DNA of 64,000 nucleotides from Pleodorina starrii (lineage: Eukaryota > Chlorophyta > Chlorophyceae > Chlamydomonadales > Volvocaceae). Location: contig BRXU01000041.1 of NCBI GenBank assembly GCA_030267565.1, forward strand, positions 62,001 to 126,000, written 5' to 3'. The notes under the pieces are model-generated. The model was not told the DNA's origin. It ran no database searches and saw only the letters and a program-made list of their open reading frames with translations. Of this stretch, positions 12,001 through 24,211 are shown in pieces. Within the stretch, counting starts at the first letter, position 1; each line of letters starts with the position of its first letter. The translations under genes were made by a program, and so were the position numbers.

Positions 12001-14542
12001 GCGGAGAGCACTTACGGGGGTTTTGCCGCAGAGTTGGGGCCGGGGCCCTATCCGCTGAATGCGCTGAATGGGCTGAAATGAGTTACGTTACTCGCGGAAG
12101 GAGACGAGGAGGAAGCGAGGTGGAGTGCGGGGTGGCTCTGCCGCGCAGCACCTTTGGTCTCTGTACAGGTATTCATGGTACTTAAAGGGTCAGCGTCGGG
12201 GGTAGCGCCCACCCCGCCCGTGAAAGCAACCGTGGTCGTGTATGTGTAGCTGGCCCCTCCCAGAGTTGCCTAACTCGCCGGAGCACGTCTACTCCCTTCA
12301 CACCAGCCGCTCTGCCCCGGCAATGTCCTTCCCAGCCCATCTCCTCCCGGCACCCGCCCGCCCTTCCCAACCCCCACCCCAACCCTCACCCACCCCCACA
12401 CCCCACCCATCCACCCACCTTCCCTCCATCCCTCCCCCCCCGCCAGCATCGCCACGCTGCTCCGCTCCGCGCCCTGCATCCCCCTGGCGGACGGCGGCTG
12501 GGCGCCCCCCGGTGAGACCGCCGTGTGCTCCTCCGGACCCCTGGTTTCGGAGCTAATGGAGCTGCTGATGGACCCGAACCACCACCACAACCACCACCAT
12601 CACCCGAACCCGAACCCGTCGCAGCCTCCGTCGCGGGGAGGAGGGGGAGGACAGGCGCAGGGGCAGCAGCAGCAGCAGCAGAGGAGGTCGGCGCCCATGT
12701 TGTCGGTGTTGGGGCTCCGGTTGGTGGCGCCGGAGGCCAGGTGAGGGCCGGAGGACAGGACCGGGGCGGGTGGCGGGGCTGCGTTTCGTCGGCAAGGGGC
12801 GGTACGTGAGTGAGTTGGGAGCGCAGCGGCAGCGCGTGTAGCGTGTGTGTGTATGTGTGTGTGCGGGGTCGGGGCCGTCCGCGAAATCTTGGCCGCTTCG
12901 GGGGGGTGGAAGGGTCGACCTCTCGCTTAAGGTATCTTTGCTCGCCGACGACTGCCCGGAGGACGTCCGGGCTGGGCTTGGCAGGCAGGGCTTCCCTGGA
13001 GGCGGCAGGCAGTCACGGCACCGAACCGTAACCAGGGCTGCTACAGTCACGGCACCGAACTGGTGTGGCCAGCCAACAGGCCTTGGGCTTTTGGTGGCGC
13101 ACCTGCGCGGATGGAACGCTTCAGCGTCACGGGGCGGTTGATCAGCGTCCTTGCATCCTTAGCGTAACGGCGCAGCAGCGGCATCAGCATTGAGTGCCGC
13201 TGTGTGTATGAAACGGCCGCTGCCCTGCAATGTCGCAGGGCGCTGTACGAGAGTCGGCCGCTGCGGGCGCTGCTGGGGGTGCGGGAGTTCGGTCCGGCGC
13301 AGCCGCTGGAGGTGCTTCGGGTGAGAAGCGGGATGGGAGGGAGGGCGGGAGGGGAGGGAGGCAGGTCGGTGCGGGTGCTGCGTGCACGGATTGCGGTATC
13401 GGTACGATTGGGAATGAGGACGCATGTCATGTCAAGCGTCACCCCACTTCGGAACCAAGGGCCATCGTCCGATCGGCCACTCGCCCCTGCGCCCCACCGC
13501 CCAAACCGTAAAACCCTAAAACCCCCCACCGCAGGCGCTTGCTCGCAACGGCAGTCTGGAGCGCGGAGAGGTGGGCCTCCCCTGGCTGGCCCGCACCCTG
13601 GCGGCCCTCTTCGCCGCCACCGCACCACCGCAGCTGCACCACCCGCACCACCACCCGCAACACCACCACCCCGCCCACCTCGCCGCACCGCCGCTGCTGC
13701 CGGGTGGCCAGGGCGGCGGCGGCGGCGGGGACGGCTCCGGATCCAGTGGGCCCCACATGACCCGCGGGTCGCTCCTGCGGGAGCTGCGCGCCTTGCCCAT
13801 CCTGCCGCTCCAGGGCGGCGGCTGGGCCTCCCTGGACCAACTGCAACAGGAGCTAGACGAGGAGGAGGAGCAGCTGCTGCACCAACACCAGCAGCAGCAG
13901 CATGACTGGGGTGTCGAGCCGGTGGGTGCTCTGCGCAGCGGGGGGCCCGTCGCGGGCCCCGCCGCGGCGCTCTTCTTCCCTCTCCCCACAGCCTCCGATG
14001 AGGGAGAGGAGCCGCAGCAGGGTACCGCCGCAGCGTCGTCAGCATCTGCGAGACGCGCTGGCGGCGGTGGCGGCGGCGGCGGCGGTGGCGGCGGCGATTC
14101 GGCATCTGCAGCCGCGGCGGTGGCGCTCCTGCGCCGATGCGGCCTCAAGGCCCAAGACCTGATCGCGCAACCGCAGCCGCAGCAGCAGCAGCAGCCGGGA
14201 GAGGACAGCGAAGCAAACCCAGAGGCCGACGCCACGCGGCAGCAGCAGCAGCAGCAGCGGCGGCGGCGGCGTCCTGCGCTGCGCTTCCTGGACTCGCGGC
14301 TGCTCTCGGGGGCCGCCGCCGCTGCGGACTCCTGGCACCCCGGGAAGGACGACTCGGACGGCGGCGGCGGCGAGAGGGACCAGGCCGCGTCGCTGGCTGG
14401 GCAGCAGCGGCGGCTGGCGCTGATGCGGGGACTGGAGGTACGGCGCTGGAGTAATGATTGCTGTGGCGTGTGTGCTTGTGTGTTTGTGGGTGCTGAGCCG
14501 CGAGAGGGCGGGAGCGCGCATCATCGGTACATCGGCACATCT

Positions 14543-14578
<36 letters not shown>

Positions 14579-17500
14579 GTCGCGGCTCGTAGCTCGTGCC
14601 CCCAAACGCGTCGGGATCTGTCTGTCTCATAGCTTGATGCCGTTCATTCGGTCAGCGTTCAGAGCAGCGAGGGCGGGGGGACCCGCGACCATGACGGTGA
14701 AACAGCGTCACTGGGAGAGCGCGTGCCAGCGTCGTACGGGATGTCGTTAGGATCGTTTCTGGTAGTTGGTTAGTTAGTTGGTGAGAGGCGCGCGTGCAAC
14801 GAGGCGCGGTGTGGGCGCGCCGTGTTTTCGTTGTTGTCACCGCTTTTCCGTGACGACCCGCCAGCCGCCGGAGAGCCCGCCATTCCTCCTGTCATGCGCT
14901 GCGGCAGCGTCACCACCCCCGTAACCCACCACCCGCCCACCCCACCCTGCTCCACGCCCTCTCCGCGCCGTCTCCACGTCCCTTCCCTTCGCTACGGCAT
15001 CTCCTTCTCACCCCCTTCTCCCTCCCTCAGGAGCTCGGCGTGCGTCACCTGAGCCCCGAGGACCTGGTCCTTCAAGTCGCCCTGCCCGCCCTGACGTCGC
15101 CCCCAAACAGCGTTGAGATCAGCAGCAGCAGCAGCAGAAGCAGCAGAAGCAGAAGCAGCAGCAGCAACCGGCAACACCTCCTCGTGCGTTACCTCGCCAT
15201 GCCGCTGCTAGCCGGCATGCTGCGACCCGCAGCCCCAGATGCCACCGCCGCCGTCGCCGCCGACCCACGGGTCGGCGCCCACATTCCCAGCGCGCCCGGC
15301 GCCTCATCGTTCGCGGCAGCAGCGCCGGCGGCGCCGGCGGCGGCCGGTCTGCGGCACCCTCGGTCACGACCGGACTGGCTGCTTCAGACGCTGCGGCGGC
15401 GGTGCGCGGTGCTGGTGGCTGCCGCCCCAGCCGCTTCCGCCAGCTTCCTGGTCGACGGCGCCTTGGTTTCGGAGAACGCCGCCGCCGCCGTGACGACGGT
15501 CGCCATTGGCGACGATGACGGTGACCGCAGTCGCCCAGGCTGCGGCAGCGGCGGTTCGGGGCCGGTGCCGGCGCCGGTGCTGACCCGGGCGGGGGCGGAG
15601 GCGGAGGCGCCCGGGGACCGTGAGCTGGTGGCTGAGCCCGGGGCTGGCGAAGCGGCGACGCTGTACCTGCCGCCAGCGCTCCTGTCCGCGGCTGCTGCGG
15701 CTACTGCGGCTGCGGACGTTGCCGCCGGCGGAGGTGCTGCGGTTCAGTTTCCGCTCAGCCTGGGCGATCTGCTGCCGCTGCTGCCGCCGGGTCGGTCGGG
15801 CAGTGGCGGCGGTGGAGGCAGCGCGGGGAGGAGGCAGCGGTGGGCGGAGTGGCCGATGCTTGATGAGGCCTACTTGGAGCTGTTCCCAGGTGGGGGGTTG
15901 GGCTGACAGGCGGGAGGTGTTGGGTGTCGGGTCGGGACTGGTAGCGGGTTGAAAAGCAAGCAACGGTGGCGGTCGCGAGCGTGCAAGCGCGTGCAAGCGC
16001 AGGGCCTGCCTGCGGGTTGCTGTGCCTCCTCCCCTGCGGCTGCGGTTTATTTCAATTTTCCTTCTGCCCGACTTTGTGCCTGACCCCGACCCCGCCTCCT
16101 CCCCCGCCCCTCAGACCTGGCTGCGGATTGGCGGTGGCTGTTCGAGCGCCTGGGCGCCCTGACCTTCCCCCGACCCACCCCGCGGCGCCTGGCGCTCACA
16201 GCCGCCGAGCTGGAGGCCAGTCCCTGGAGAGCCCTCGCTAACCAGGCGGGCCAGGGCCAGCCACGCCCCCACCAGCCGTCGCCGTTGCCGTCGCGGTTGC
16301 CGTCGCCGTCGCCTCCGTCCGCAACCGGCGGTTGGCCACAGCCGCCACCGCCATCACAGCCATCGCTAGGACGCCGGGACCGCGGCGCCGCTGCGGCCTT
16401 CGATGACCCCTCTTCCTCACCCTCGGAGGCCTTGGAGGCGCCCGGGCAGAGGGGGCAGAAGGCCAGCCAGCGCCCGTCGTCGGTCGCTGCGACAGCGGCA
16501 CCTGTGGTGGCGGTGGTGGAGGACTGGTGCTGCCCGGCGCTGCTGCGCCTGATGCAACTGGCGACGGGGGCAGGAGGAGGAGGGAGAGGAGTGGGGAAAG
16601 GGCGAGGACAGGGCAGCATGGCGGCGTGCGAGGGGTAGGTGCGGCGCGGGGTCCGGGGTGCCGTACCGTTTGGTGGCGCGCGCGCTGTGTCCTGGGGTGC
16701 CGGGTGGGGGGGGGGGGGAGGCCGTGCGCATGCGTTACGGGCCGGGCCGGCCGTGCATTACGTCTGGGGCATGGCAAGGTAAAAGCAAAAGCCCCCCAGA
16801 CGTCACCCGAGGCATCACTCGCACACCCGAGCAGCGTGGAAGTACCGGTAGGGTACCTGAGGTCGGCGGCAATGGTCCCCAGTCCCGGTCCTTTCCCAAT
16901 CCTAGTCCCTGTCTCAGGCCCTGGAATAATAATTCCTGAATCGCAGAGCAAATCCACAGCAGTATGCACATGTGACCATCGACAGCGGTCGCTTTTCGCC
17001 CTCGACTCCTCCCCGCCTCCCCGCCTTCCTGCTCACCTCCCCTCCCCCCCGCCCGACCCCTCAGGCTCGCCCAGCTGCTGGCAGCCCACTGGGAGCCGCA
17101 CTTCGCCACCGCCATGGAAGCTCGCCTGCTCGACGCTCCATCGCCGCCGCTGCCGCCACAGCCAACCGGCGCCGGCGCCCATGGCGAGGGTCCAAATGGC
17201 GAGGGTCCAGTCGCGCCGCCGCCGCCGCAACCGACGGGCCCCACCATGGCCCACGTGGGTCGGGGCCGACCCGTGGGTCCGAGCTCCCTGGCCGTCGCGC
17301 TGCGAACCACTGCCTGGCTCCCCGCCACGCTGCCGGAAGGCGGCTGGCTGGCTGCCGGCAGCGGCGGCGGCGGCGGAGCGGCGCAACACAAGCAGCATCA
17401 GCAGGCGTCGCGCGGCCTGATGCGTCCTGCGGATACCTTTGCGCCGCTTCCGCACATCCGGCGTCTGCTGAGTCACCACGTGCCCTACGTCGATATGCCG

Positions 17501-20500
17501 GCCGGCAGCCGGCAGCAGGGACAGCTGCAGGGCCTTATGCTGCGGCAGCTGGGGGTGGTTTCGGAGCTCAGTCCGGAGGTGGTTCTGCGTCTGCTGCGCG
17601 GCTGGTCGTCGCGGGGCGGCGACGGCGGTAGTGCGGGTGGTCTCGGAGCTGGAGCTGAAGCTGGGGCTGGGGCTGGGGCTGGGGCTGGGGCTGGGGCTGG
17701 GGCTGGGGCTGGGGCAGGGGCGGGGGGGAAGGGGGGGGAACCCTGGCGGGGAGGGGACGGGGGCGGCAGCTTCGTCTCGTCGGCGGCGGTCATGGGCGGC
17801 TTGTACGGCTTCTTGGAAGCGCACCTGCAGCAGCTGGAGGCAGCGGCGGCGGCGCGAGTGGCGGCGGAGGGAGGCAGCAGCCACCCCGCGCCCGCGCCCG
17901 CGGTCTCAGCAGCAGCAGCAGCGGGCGCCGGCGACGGTGAGAGCGCCCCGGCAGCTGCGAAAGGCAGCGGTGGTGGTGGTGATGAGGATGTCCCGGTGGA
18001 GGATCTGTTGCAGACAGTTGTGCGGGTGTTTGCGCGGGAGCCTCTCATCTGGCTCCCAGATGACCCGCGGGTCGCCGCTGAGGCGGCGGTGCATGGCGGC
18101 TCCAGTAAGACCGAGGCCGCCGGAGGCGGCTCACTGGAAGAGGCACTGCCCGGGCGCTTCTACAGGTGGGTGTGTGCGTGGGTGCGTGCGTACTCTGGCC
18201 TAGCGGCTGGCGATACTGGCTTGGCGGGGGACGGGGATGCGGGGGTGGGTGCCCGGAACGCGTCGTCGTGTTACCGGTAACAAAGAACGAAAAAAAACAA
18301 GGTGTCCTCGGGTCGCGCGTATGACCAGTGACTTGTATGACTGGAGCCGCAGTTCGATCCATACCCCCACCAGACTGGTGCCAGGCAGGAAACCCGCGAA
18401 ACGCCGTGTGTTCACGCCTGGGGATACAGTCCACGCCCATCCATCTCCATCCATCTCCATCCAAATCCAAACACACACGCATCCAAACACACACACGCCC
18501 GCATCCACACAGGTGCAGCGAGGTGGTACTCACCGACCCGGCGGATGTGTTGGACGGCCTCCACCGGGCCACCCGGATAGCAGGACAGCACCAGCACCAC
18601 CAGCACCAGCAGCACCACCATCGCAAAGGTATGCCGCTGGCAGGTGCATGGAGCGCGGCGCCCCGAGTTCCCCAGCAGCCGCAGCACAGCCCGCCCCGGC
18701 TGCTGCCGCCCCAATACCGCCAGCCGACCGCCGCAGCGGCGCCGCACCTTGGCAGCGGCGGCGGCGGCGGCGGCACCGCCGGTGCGTTCTTTGCCCGCCT
18801 GGCCCGGACGAGTGGAAGCCCCGGAGGTGCGGCGACGGCAGACCCGGGGCCCTCCGCGCGAGCCGCCACGGTTGAGGGAGGCGGGGTGGCGCGTGGCCGC
18901 GTCACCGCCGCCGCTGCTGCTACTGCTGCTGCTGCTGCGGCGGCGGCGGCCACCCACACGCGCCGCGTCGTGGATGCCGTACACGACGAAAACGCGATCG
19001 ACATCGACCTGGACCTGGACGACGACGATGCCAGCGTCCACGGCAACGATCATGGCGGCGGCGGCAGCGACGACGGAGGCGGCAACGGAGGCGGCGACGG
19101 AGGCGGCGGCGGCGGTGTCCCGGGCCAGGCAGTGGCGCCCAACGTGCGCCCGGTCATTGCGTCGGCTCCCTCCCTACAGGACTACCTGGCGTGCCTCCGG
19201 CAGTGCGCCGCCGCCGCCGCTGCGGCGGACGCCGCTGCCGCTCCCCGTCCTGCAGGCCCCAGCAGCACTCAGCGCCAGCGGGCTCCCGTCTCCCTCGCCA
19301 CTGCCACCACATGGACTCCCGGTGCCGCGTCCGTACCCTCCCTGGAGCCGGGCTGGTTCGTGGAGGCGGCGTTGCGGATCTACGGCCACTGGGGCCGCGA
19401 GCTGGCGGCGGGCCGGATGGGCGCAACCGCCGCCGGTCGGGGCGACGGTGGGGGTGATGGTGGGGGTGGAGGTGGGCTGGCGGCGCTGCGGCGCTGCCTG
19501 CGGCAGGAGGCGCTGCTGCCCTGCGCGTCGGGCCGCTGGCGGGCGGTGGGTCCGGCGGTGCTGCTGAATGATGACCCGTGGGTCGCTGAGGCGCTGGCGG
19601 GCGCCGCGGGATTGGAGCTGGCGCGACTGCCGGAGGAGGCCGAGGGCGGCGGCGGCGGAGCGGCGGCTGAAGCGGGGCGAAGGGCCCGGAAGACGGCGGG
19701 AGGCGTCACGGCGGCGGCGGCGGCGGCGGGCCGGGAGGGTCCTACGGCGGCGCTGCTGCAGGCGCTGGGTGTGCGGCCGCTGTCGCAGTGCGTCTTCTTC
19801 AGGTGCGAGTGTGGGCTTGCTGAGCGGCTTGCTGGGGCTTGCTGGAGCAGGGGGATCGTGGGCTGGTGGGGGGAAGGTCTGCAGTGCCTGATGTGCGGCT
19901 CAGCGGTCAGCGGTCCCCGCACGCTTTCCGCACCCGCCCGGCGGGTAAAAAAAGATACCGCCCGGGGGGCTGCCGATTGCGACATTGTCACCAAGCATTT
20001 GTCACCATGGCTCGGTGGCATGTGGTGGGTGTGTGGGTGTGTTGGAACCACGCGTGTGAGGCCGCGCGCAACCACCTGGGGTGCACGGTCCGCACCCACC
20101 ATTGCACCCACCATTGCACATCTGTACCTGCACGGCGACACGAAACTCCGTTGGAGACCTGCCAGTAAGAGCAAGCAACCTTTCCTCCCCGCCTGGCGTT
20201 CGTCCGTCCATGCAGTGTGCACGCGGAGGGCCCGCCCGCGCACGGCACGGTGGTGGAGGCGGCGGTGCGCCAGGCGGTGGTGGCGGCGGAGAGCTACCTG
20301 GCAGACATGATGATGCTGCAGCCGCCGCCCGGCCAGGAGGAGGAGGGCCACCACCACAACGGCGAGGAGGTGTTTGCGGAGGTGCAAGGTGGGATGGGGC
20401 CGCGAGGCAGGGGCGGTGTCATTCTTGAGGCGACGATGTGCAGCACAGCTCTTGTTCCGGCGGCAGCAGCAGCAGCAGCAAACCCGACCCGACCCGACCC

Positions 20501-23500
20501 GTACTGGCGGACAATGATGTCCCGATGCGGTGAGCCACCCAATGATGCACGTGTACCACCTCTCTCCCAACCCCCCTTTTGCTCCCCCGGGTTACCCGTA
20601 CTGATTTCAGCCGCTGTGGAGCGCCTGCTGCCGGCCTTCAAGTGAGTCGCGGGAGTGGCGGGTTTCGGAGTCGGGGCTGTGTCTTCGGAGTGTGGGGAGT
20701 TGCCGTATTGCCGCTGTGTTTAGGAGGACCACCGTAGTGGGGGGAAAGAAGGAGCTCTCGTAGCGCAGCACAGCGCAGCGCAGCCACGGAGCCTGCGAGC
20801 TCCTGGGCGTGCAGCCGTCCGGCACAGCCCCCGTTACGGTAATCCAACCCGCTCCGAAAGGCCTCCGCCCGCCCGCCCGCTCGAGACGGCTCACCGCTAC
20901 TGCTGCGCTCCTCCTCCCTTCCTTTCCTTTACCTTCCTTTCCTTTACCTTGGTTCCTTAGGTAAACCCTTTGCCAAACACCGCCAGCCTAGGTACTCCGC
21001 CCTCCGCACCCTGCCGCCCCTTCTGCTGCCCCTCCTGGTTGCCTTTTTCCTCTGCTTGACTTTCCTCTGCTTGACTTTCCTCTGCTCCCTTTACGATTAA
21101 CGTATACTACCTTGCTATTTACTTCATTGCGCCCAACCCCTCTGCCCGCCTCACCTGCAACTCCTCATAGGGTGCTGGTGCTGCCGTCCTTCAGCGCCAC
21201 GTTGAGCTTAGCGACCGACGGCACCTCGGAGGAGACGTGGTGCCCCTCCTCCTCCCCGTCCTCCTCTTCGTGGGGGAGAGCGCCGCGCCCAGCACCGCCA
21301 TCACGGGCGTCGGTGGCGGCATCGGTGGCGGCGGTGGTGGTGCGGCCGCCGGCGCTGATGGTCGGTCCGCAGCTGTTTGTCCGGAGCGACGCCGTCACCA
21401 ACTTCACCGCGATCAGCCGGGAGCTCAGCAGGTACGGCATTAGGGGGCGTTCGGGGTGTTGCGGACGTGCCTGTGCCGCGGCCCGGCGAGTCGTCCTGGC
21501 ACCTTGCAGCTCCCCCCCCCCCGTGTGTGTGTGCCGGTACCCTTGCCTCACTGAGCTGCTTCGTCGTCACCGCCGACGCCGACGCCGACGCCGGCGTCTT
21601 TTCAACACCGACACCGACGTTCTGCCCACCATTGCCGTTTTGCCCGCCCTCCTCCCGGCCCTCCGCCCTCCTCCCGGCCCTCCGCCCTCCGCCCTCCGCC
21701 CTTACCCTGCCTCAGGCTCTTCCAAGGGGGCCGGCCCTGGCCAGCCCTGGCGGACAGACTGCTAGGAGCACTGCTGGCGGCGGCGGCCGGCGGCGACGTG
21801 GCGCAACTTCTGCAACACCAGGGAGTGAACCAGCTGCCGCCCCCGCTGCCGGTGCCGGTGCCGGTGCCGGGGATGAACGGGGTTGCACAGGAGGCATCTC
21901 TGCCGCGCGGCGCTGGGGTGCAGCGATGCAGGCGCTGGTTCTTGCCGCCTCCCTTGCAGCCGCCCCCACCATCACCGCCACCACCGCCACCGCCGCCGGC
22001 GCAGGAGCCGCAGCAGCAGCAGCAGCGGCCAGAGCCACGGCCTGGCGCAGAGGAGGGCAGTGGCGGCGGCGTTGGCGAGCGGGAGGAGGGCCGGGAGAGG
22101 AAGAGGAGGAAGACCGTGCACCGGGGGGCCGACGAAGGAGCGGCAGCGGCGGGGACGGCGACTGGTGGCACGGCGGCGGGGGGCGCGGATGGGACTGCTG
22201 CTGCTGCTGCTGCTTCTGCTCCTTCGGCGGTGGTGACCCAGCCCTCCCGTAAGCGGCGGGCTTCCGAACCGGCTGGCGGCCCGGGCGGCGGAGAAGCGGC
22301 GGCACCCGCCAGCGGGGCTCAGGACGGCAGCAGTGGCGGCTCGAGCGACAGCAGCAGCAGCGGTAGCGATAGCGATAGCGATAGCGATAGCGATAGCGAC
22401 AGTGAGAGTGAGAGTGGCAGCGACAGCGACAGCAGCGATGGCGGCGAGGGGGCTGGTGGTGGCGAGGGTCACGGGCGCGGCAGCGGCGCTGCAGCCGCCG
22501 CCGCCGCCGGTCGGCCGCCATCGGGCGCACCACCACCTGAGGGCGCAGCCGGGCAGCAGCAGCATCAGCAGCCGCTGCAGCAGTATGCAGTCCCACCACC
22601 GCCGCAGCAGCCGCTGGCGCCGTCGCAGCAGCAGCAGGCCCTGAGCATCGGCGAGGGTCCCCAGATTCGGTGCGGTGCGGCCGCGGCCGCCCACGCGGTG
22701 ACCTACCAGGACCGCCAGGAGCGCAACTCGCAGGAGCGGGTGAGACCCAACAGGGGGCCAGTGGGGACCTCCTGGGCGAGGGCGGGCAGGAACTTACAGT
22801 TAGATACGGTAGATGTATAGGTAGATAGATGACAGATAAGACGTCCCTAGTCCTCCGGTTAAGGCTGTACCGGGGAAGCGTTGAAAACAGGGAAACGCGT
22901 GTCGTAATGTGGTCGACGTATAGGTAGTCAAAGTGTATGTGGTAAGGGATGTGTTCCTTGGGGGTTGGGTCTCAGTAGCTTGTGAGGTAGCTGCTGCTGC
23001 CGCTGCTGCTGTTTCGCCGACTGCGGAGTGCTTCGCCCTGTTGTTGCTGCCGCTGCCCCCGGCCGGCTGCCCGTGTCGCTGTCCCCGCTGCCGCCGACGT
23101 CCCCGCTGCTGCTGCCGATCGACTTCCTCGCTGCTGCTGCCCCCTCCCCCCCGCCGCTAGCTGCGCTCCGCCGCCCGGTGGTGGAGTGTGGCGGGTCCCC
23201 GGAGAGCGGCGCAGGAGGAGCTGGAGCGCCGCAACGGCGGAGCGGGGGCGGGAGTGCCGCGGCGGCATCAGGTCAGTGGACGAGCGGGCGGGCGGGGCGG
23301 GTGAGGGGGGGGAAGGAGGAAGGGGCGGGCTGCTGCCTTGCTGGATTGCGATCTCGCTGGCTTGGCGCCGCGCAGCATGCGGGGAAGGCAACCGCTCCTT
23401 CAACCAAAGCGTTCGTCCATCTAATACCACTACTACCACCACCACTAGCAAGCATGGCCGCTGCCGTATACAATGAATGATGTGCGTATGAAACAAATAC

Positions 23501-24211
23501 GACCATTCAGGAGATCGGCCGCTGGGGCGAGGAGCTCGTGTTCCGTCACCTGGTACAGCAACTGGCATACCAACAGCAGCAGCAACAACAACAGGCGGCG
23601 GCGGCAGGCGACGTCACGGCCTGGGGCCTCCCGCAGCAGCCGCAGGGCGCCTCCATGCGGGCGGGCAGTGTGGCGGTGGATCGGGTGACGTGGATCAATC
23701 GGGACCACGAAACCAAGCTGCCGTACGACATGGTCATCAATCACGCCGACGAGAGCGTGACGTACATCGAAGTCAAGGTACGGCAGGAAACCAGGTGTTG
23801 GCGGTGGGACTCTGGGTATGGGTGGGTGGATGCAGTTTTGTGATGCCCGGGGAAGTCCCGCTCGTGGCTGGTTGGAGCGGAGGGCCTTATCCTTTGTGCC
23901 TTTCTCTCCGGTGGCCTTTTCAATTCCGTTTGGCAGCCCTCGTTCTTCATCACCTCCTTCCTCACGTCCTTACGACGTTCTTTCATTACGCCCTTCCCTC
24001 CCTCCCTCCCTCCCTCCAGACCAGTGCCAGTTCCTCCAAGGACCTGTTTGAGATCAGTTTGGAGGAACTCAAGTTCGCGGCGGGCCAGGGCGAGCGGTAC
24101 GTGCTGTACCGCGTGTTGGGAGGGGGCGGCCCCAGTCCGGCCATCGTGAGACTGGCCAACCCCACTCAGCTGCTGAGGGACCGAACCGCGAGCCTGCTGC
24201 TGGTGGTGTAG
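1..24211 (+). CDS. NOV: NO VEIN (NOV)-like giant protein with GHKL ATPase and DUF3883 modules, 5' partial
   Basis: Coding exons joined in phase: 3-420, 783-1038, 1560-2097, 2369-2936, 3372-3636, 4011-5063, 5375-5543, 6562-6721, 7789-7850, 8139-8911, 9095-9428, 10921-11015, 11680-11907, 12447-12740, 13239-13320, 13535-14437, 15031-15889, 16115-16634, 17065-18165, 18513-19802, 20216-20388, 20611-20641, 21171-21431, 21716-22739, 23161-23271, 23511-23777, 24020-24211. They total 12,027 nt (4,008 residues plus TAG), with GT/AG borders throughout; exon 23161-23271 is the least certain. The first exon is open at the window edge, so the start lies upstream. The order matches plant NO VEIN: leader motifs, ATPase (ELVQNADDNSY, IGQKGIGFKSVF, QPVFAFLPLRSYGL), long middle, C-terminal DUF3883. 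Plant NOV is reported as a nuclear factor in vascular patterning; the algal role is unknown. The protein is longer than plant NOV because of Ala/Gly/Gln/His/Ser runs inside exons. Confidence 0.93.
1429..1495. repeat. degenerate interstitial telomere-like repeat in NOV intron 2
   Basis: A run of imperfect CCCTTAAA, CCCTAAA and CCCTAAAA units occupies the 3' part of intron 1039-1559. It resembles the TTTTAGGG-type telomere repeat of Chlamydomonas relatives read on the opposite strand. A shorter version (AAAACCCTAAAACCCCC) lies at 13508-13526 just before another NOV acceptor. Confidence 0.6.
2098..2245 (+). repeat. truncated copy (C) of ~400-bp intronic repeat, NOV intron 3
   Basis: The intron after exon 1560-2097 begins with sequence close to the 3' part of the repeat at 6084-6485. 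Shared stretches include CTCGTACTTGCTAC, TCTCGGTTTGTATA, TTCTTTTGCAGA and GGGCTCCGGCCTATAC. It lacks the first ~250 bp of the longer copies. A second relic of the 3' end (GGCTCCGGCTTGTACGTGG) lies at about 2300-2320. Confidence 0.7.
5544..5746 (+). repeat. G-rich minisatellite duplicating a 5' splice site, NOV intron 7
   Basis: Directly after exon 5375-5543 a purine-rich tandem repeat (GGGAGGGAGG units) carries extra copies of the exon end plus donor. GGTGCAG|GTGGGGG recurs so that possible exon ends fall at 5543, 5577 and 5607, with a weaker one (AATGCAG|GTGATT) at 5745. The first site is the one that keeps the NOV frame into exon 6562-6721. Confidence 0.7.
6084..6485 (+). repeat. ~400-bp intronic repeat, copy A (plus orientation)
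   Basis: It starts near GCATGGGGTCTCGCCGGTAAC and ends near GGGCTCCGGCCTATACG. Its reverse complement is found at 6868-7262 with good similarity over the full length, and its 3' part recurs at 2098-2245. It lies in the NOV intron 5544-6561. No open reading frame or terminal inverted repeat was recognised; a short non-autonomous element is likely, class unknown. Confidence 0.75.
6868..7262 (-). repeat. ~400-bp intronic repeat, copy B (minus orientation)
   Basis: It is the inverted partner of copy A, in NOV intron 6722-7788. Shared landmarks, read on the minus strand, are GGGGTCTCGCCGGTAACGC, GGCGTTCCTTGCATCCCAG, TTTCTCGGTTTGTAT and GGGCTCCGGCCTATACGTGG. Copies A and B flank the 160-nt exon 6562-6721 head to head, so the pre-mRNA could fold into a long stem with the exon in the loop. 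Confidence 0.75.
9570..10640. repeat. pentanucleotide satellite block inside NOV intron
   Basis: Most of intron 9429-10920 is period-5 sequence. The core (about 9789-10395) is built of CAGCA/CAGYG units. The flanks (about 9570-9788 and 10396-10640) are built of CATCA/CTTCA-type units. Inside the core a longer unit of 135 bp (27 pentamers) is repeated: ACATTGCATTCCAGCACAGC occurs at 9831 and again at 9966. Several frames stay open only because of the simple repeat; none is considered a gene. Confidence 0.9.
14545..14576. repeat. (GA)n microsatellite
   Basis: An uninterrupted GA dinucleotide run of about 32 nt lies in the NOV intron 14438-15030. Confidence 0.9.
17648..17722 (+). repeat. exonic GCTGGG hexanucleotide repeat coding for (Gly-Ala)n
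   Basis: Inside NOV exon 17065-18165 a GGGGCT-type hexamer is repeated about ten times and encodes an alternating Gly-Ala run. It is in frame with the exon and probably varies in length between strains. Confidence 0.85.
22355..22440 (+). repeat. exonic Ser-Asp/Ser-Glu repeat tract
   Basis: NOV exon 21716-22739 contains AGCGAT hexamers followed by GAGAGT-type variants. Together they encode a (Ser-Asp)n(Ser-Glu)n acidic tract that could be a phosphorylation target. Confidence 0.8.
23511..24211 (+). other. NOV C-terminal DUF3883 module (last two exons)
   Basis: Exons 23511-23777 and 24020-24211 encode EIGRWGEELVFRHL, then a Gln/Ala insert, LPYDMVINHADESVTYIEVK, TSASSSKDLFEISLEEL, GERYVLYRV and a TAG stop. 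This is the conserved DUF3883 found at the NOV C-terminus. Its D...E-x-K pattern (YDMVI, YIEVK) resembles a PD-(D/E)XK nuclease core, which is how the domain is usually viewed; activity is inference. A poly-Gln stretch near 23572-23593 interrupts the module. Confidence 0.9.

Noticed and set aside
19380..20570. 396-codon minus-strand frame opposite the NOV 3' half
   Set aside because: Arg/Ser/Pro-rich shadow frame across known exons and introns, with no recognisable motif.
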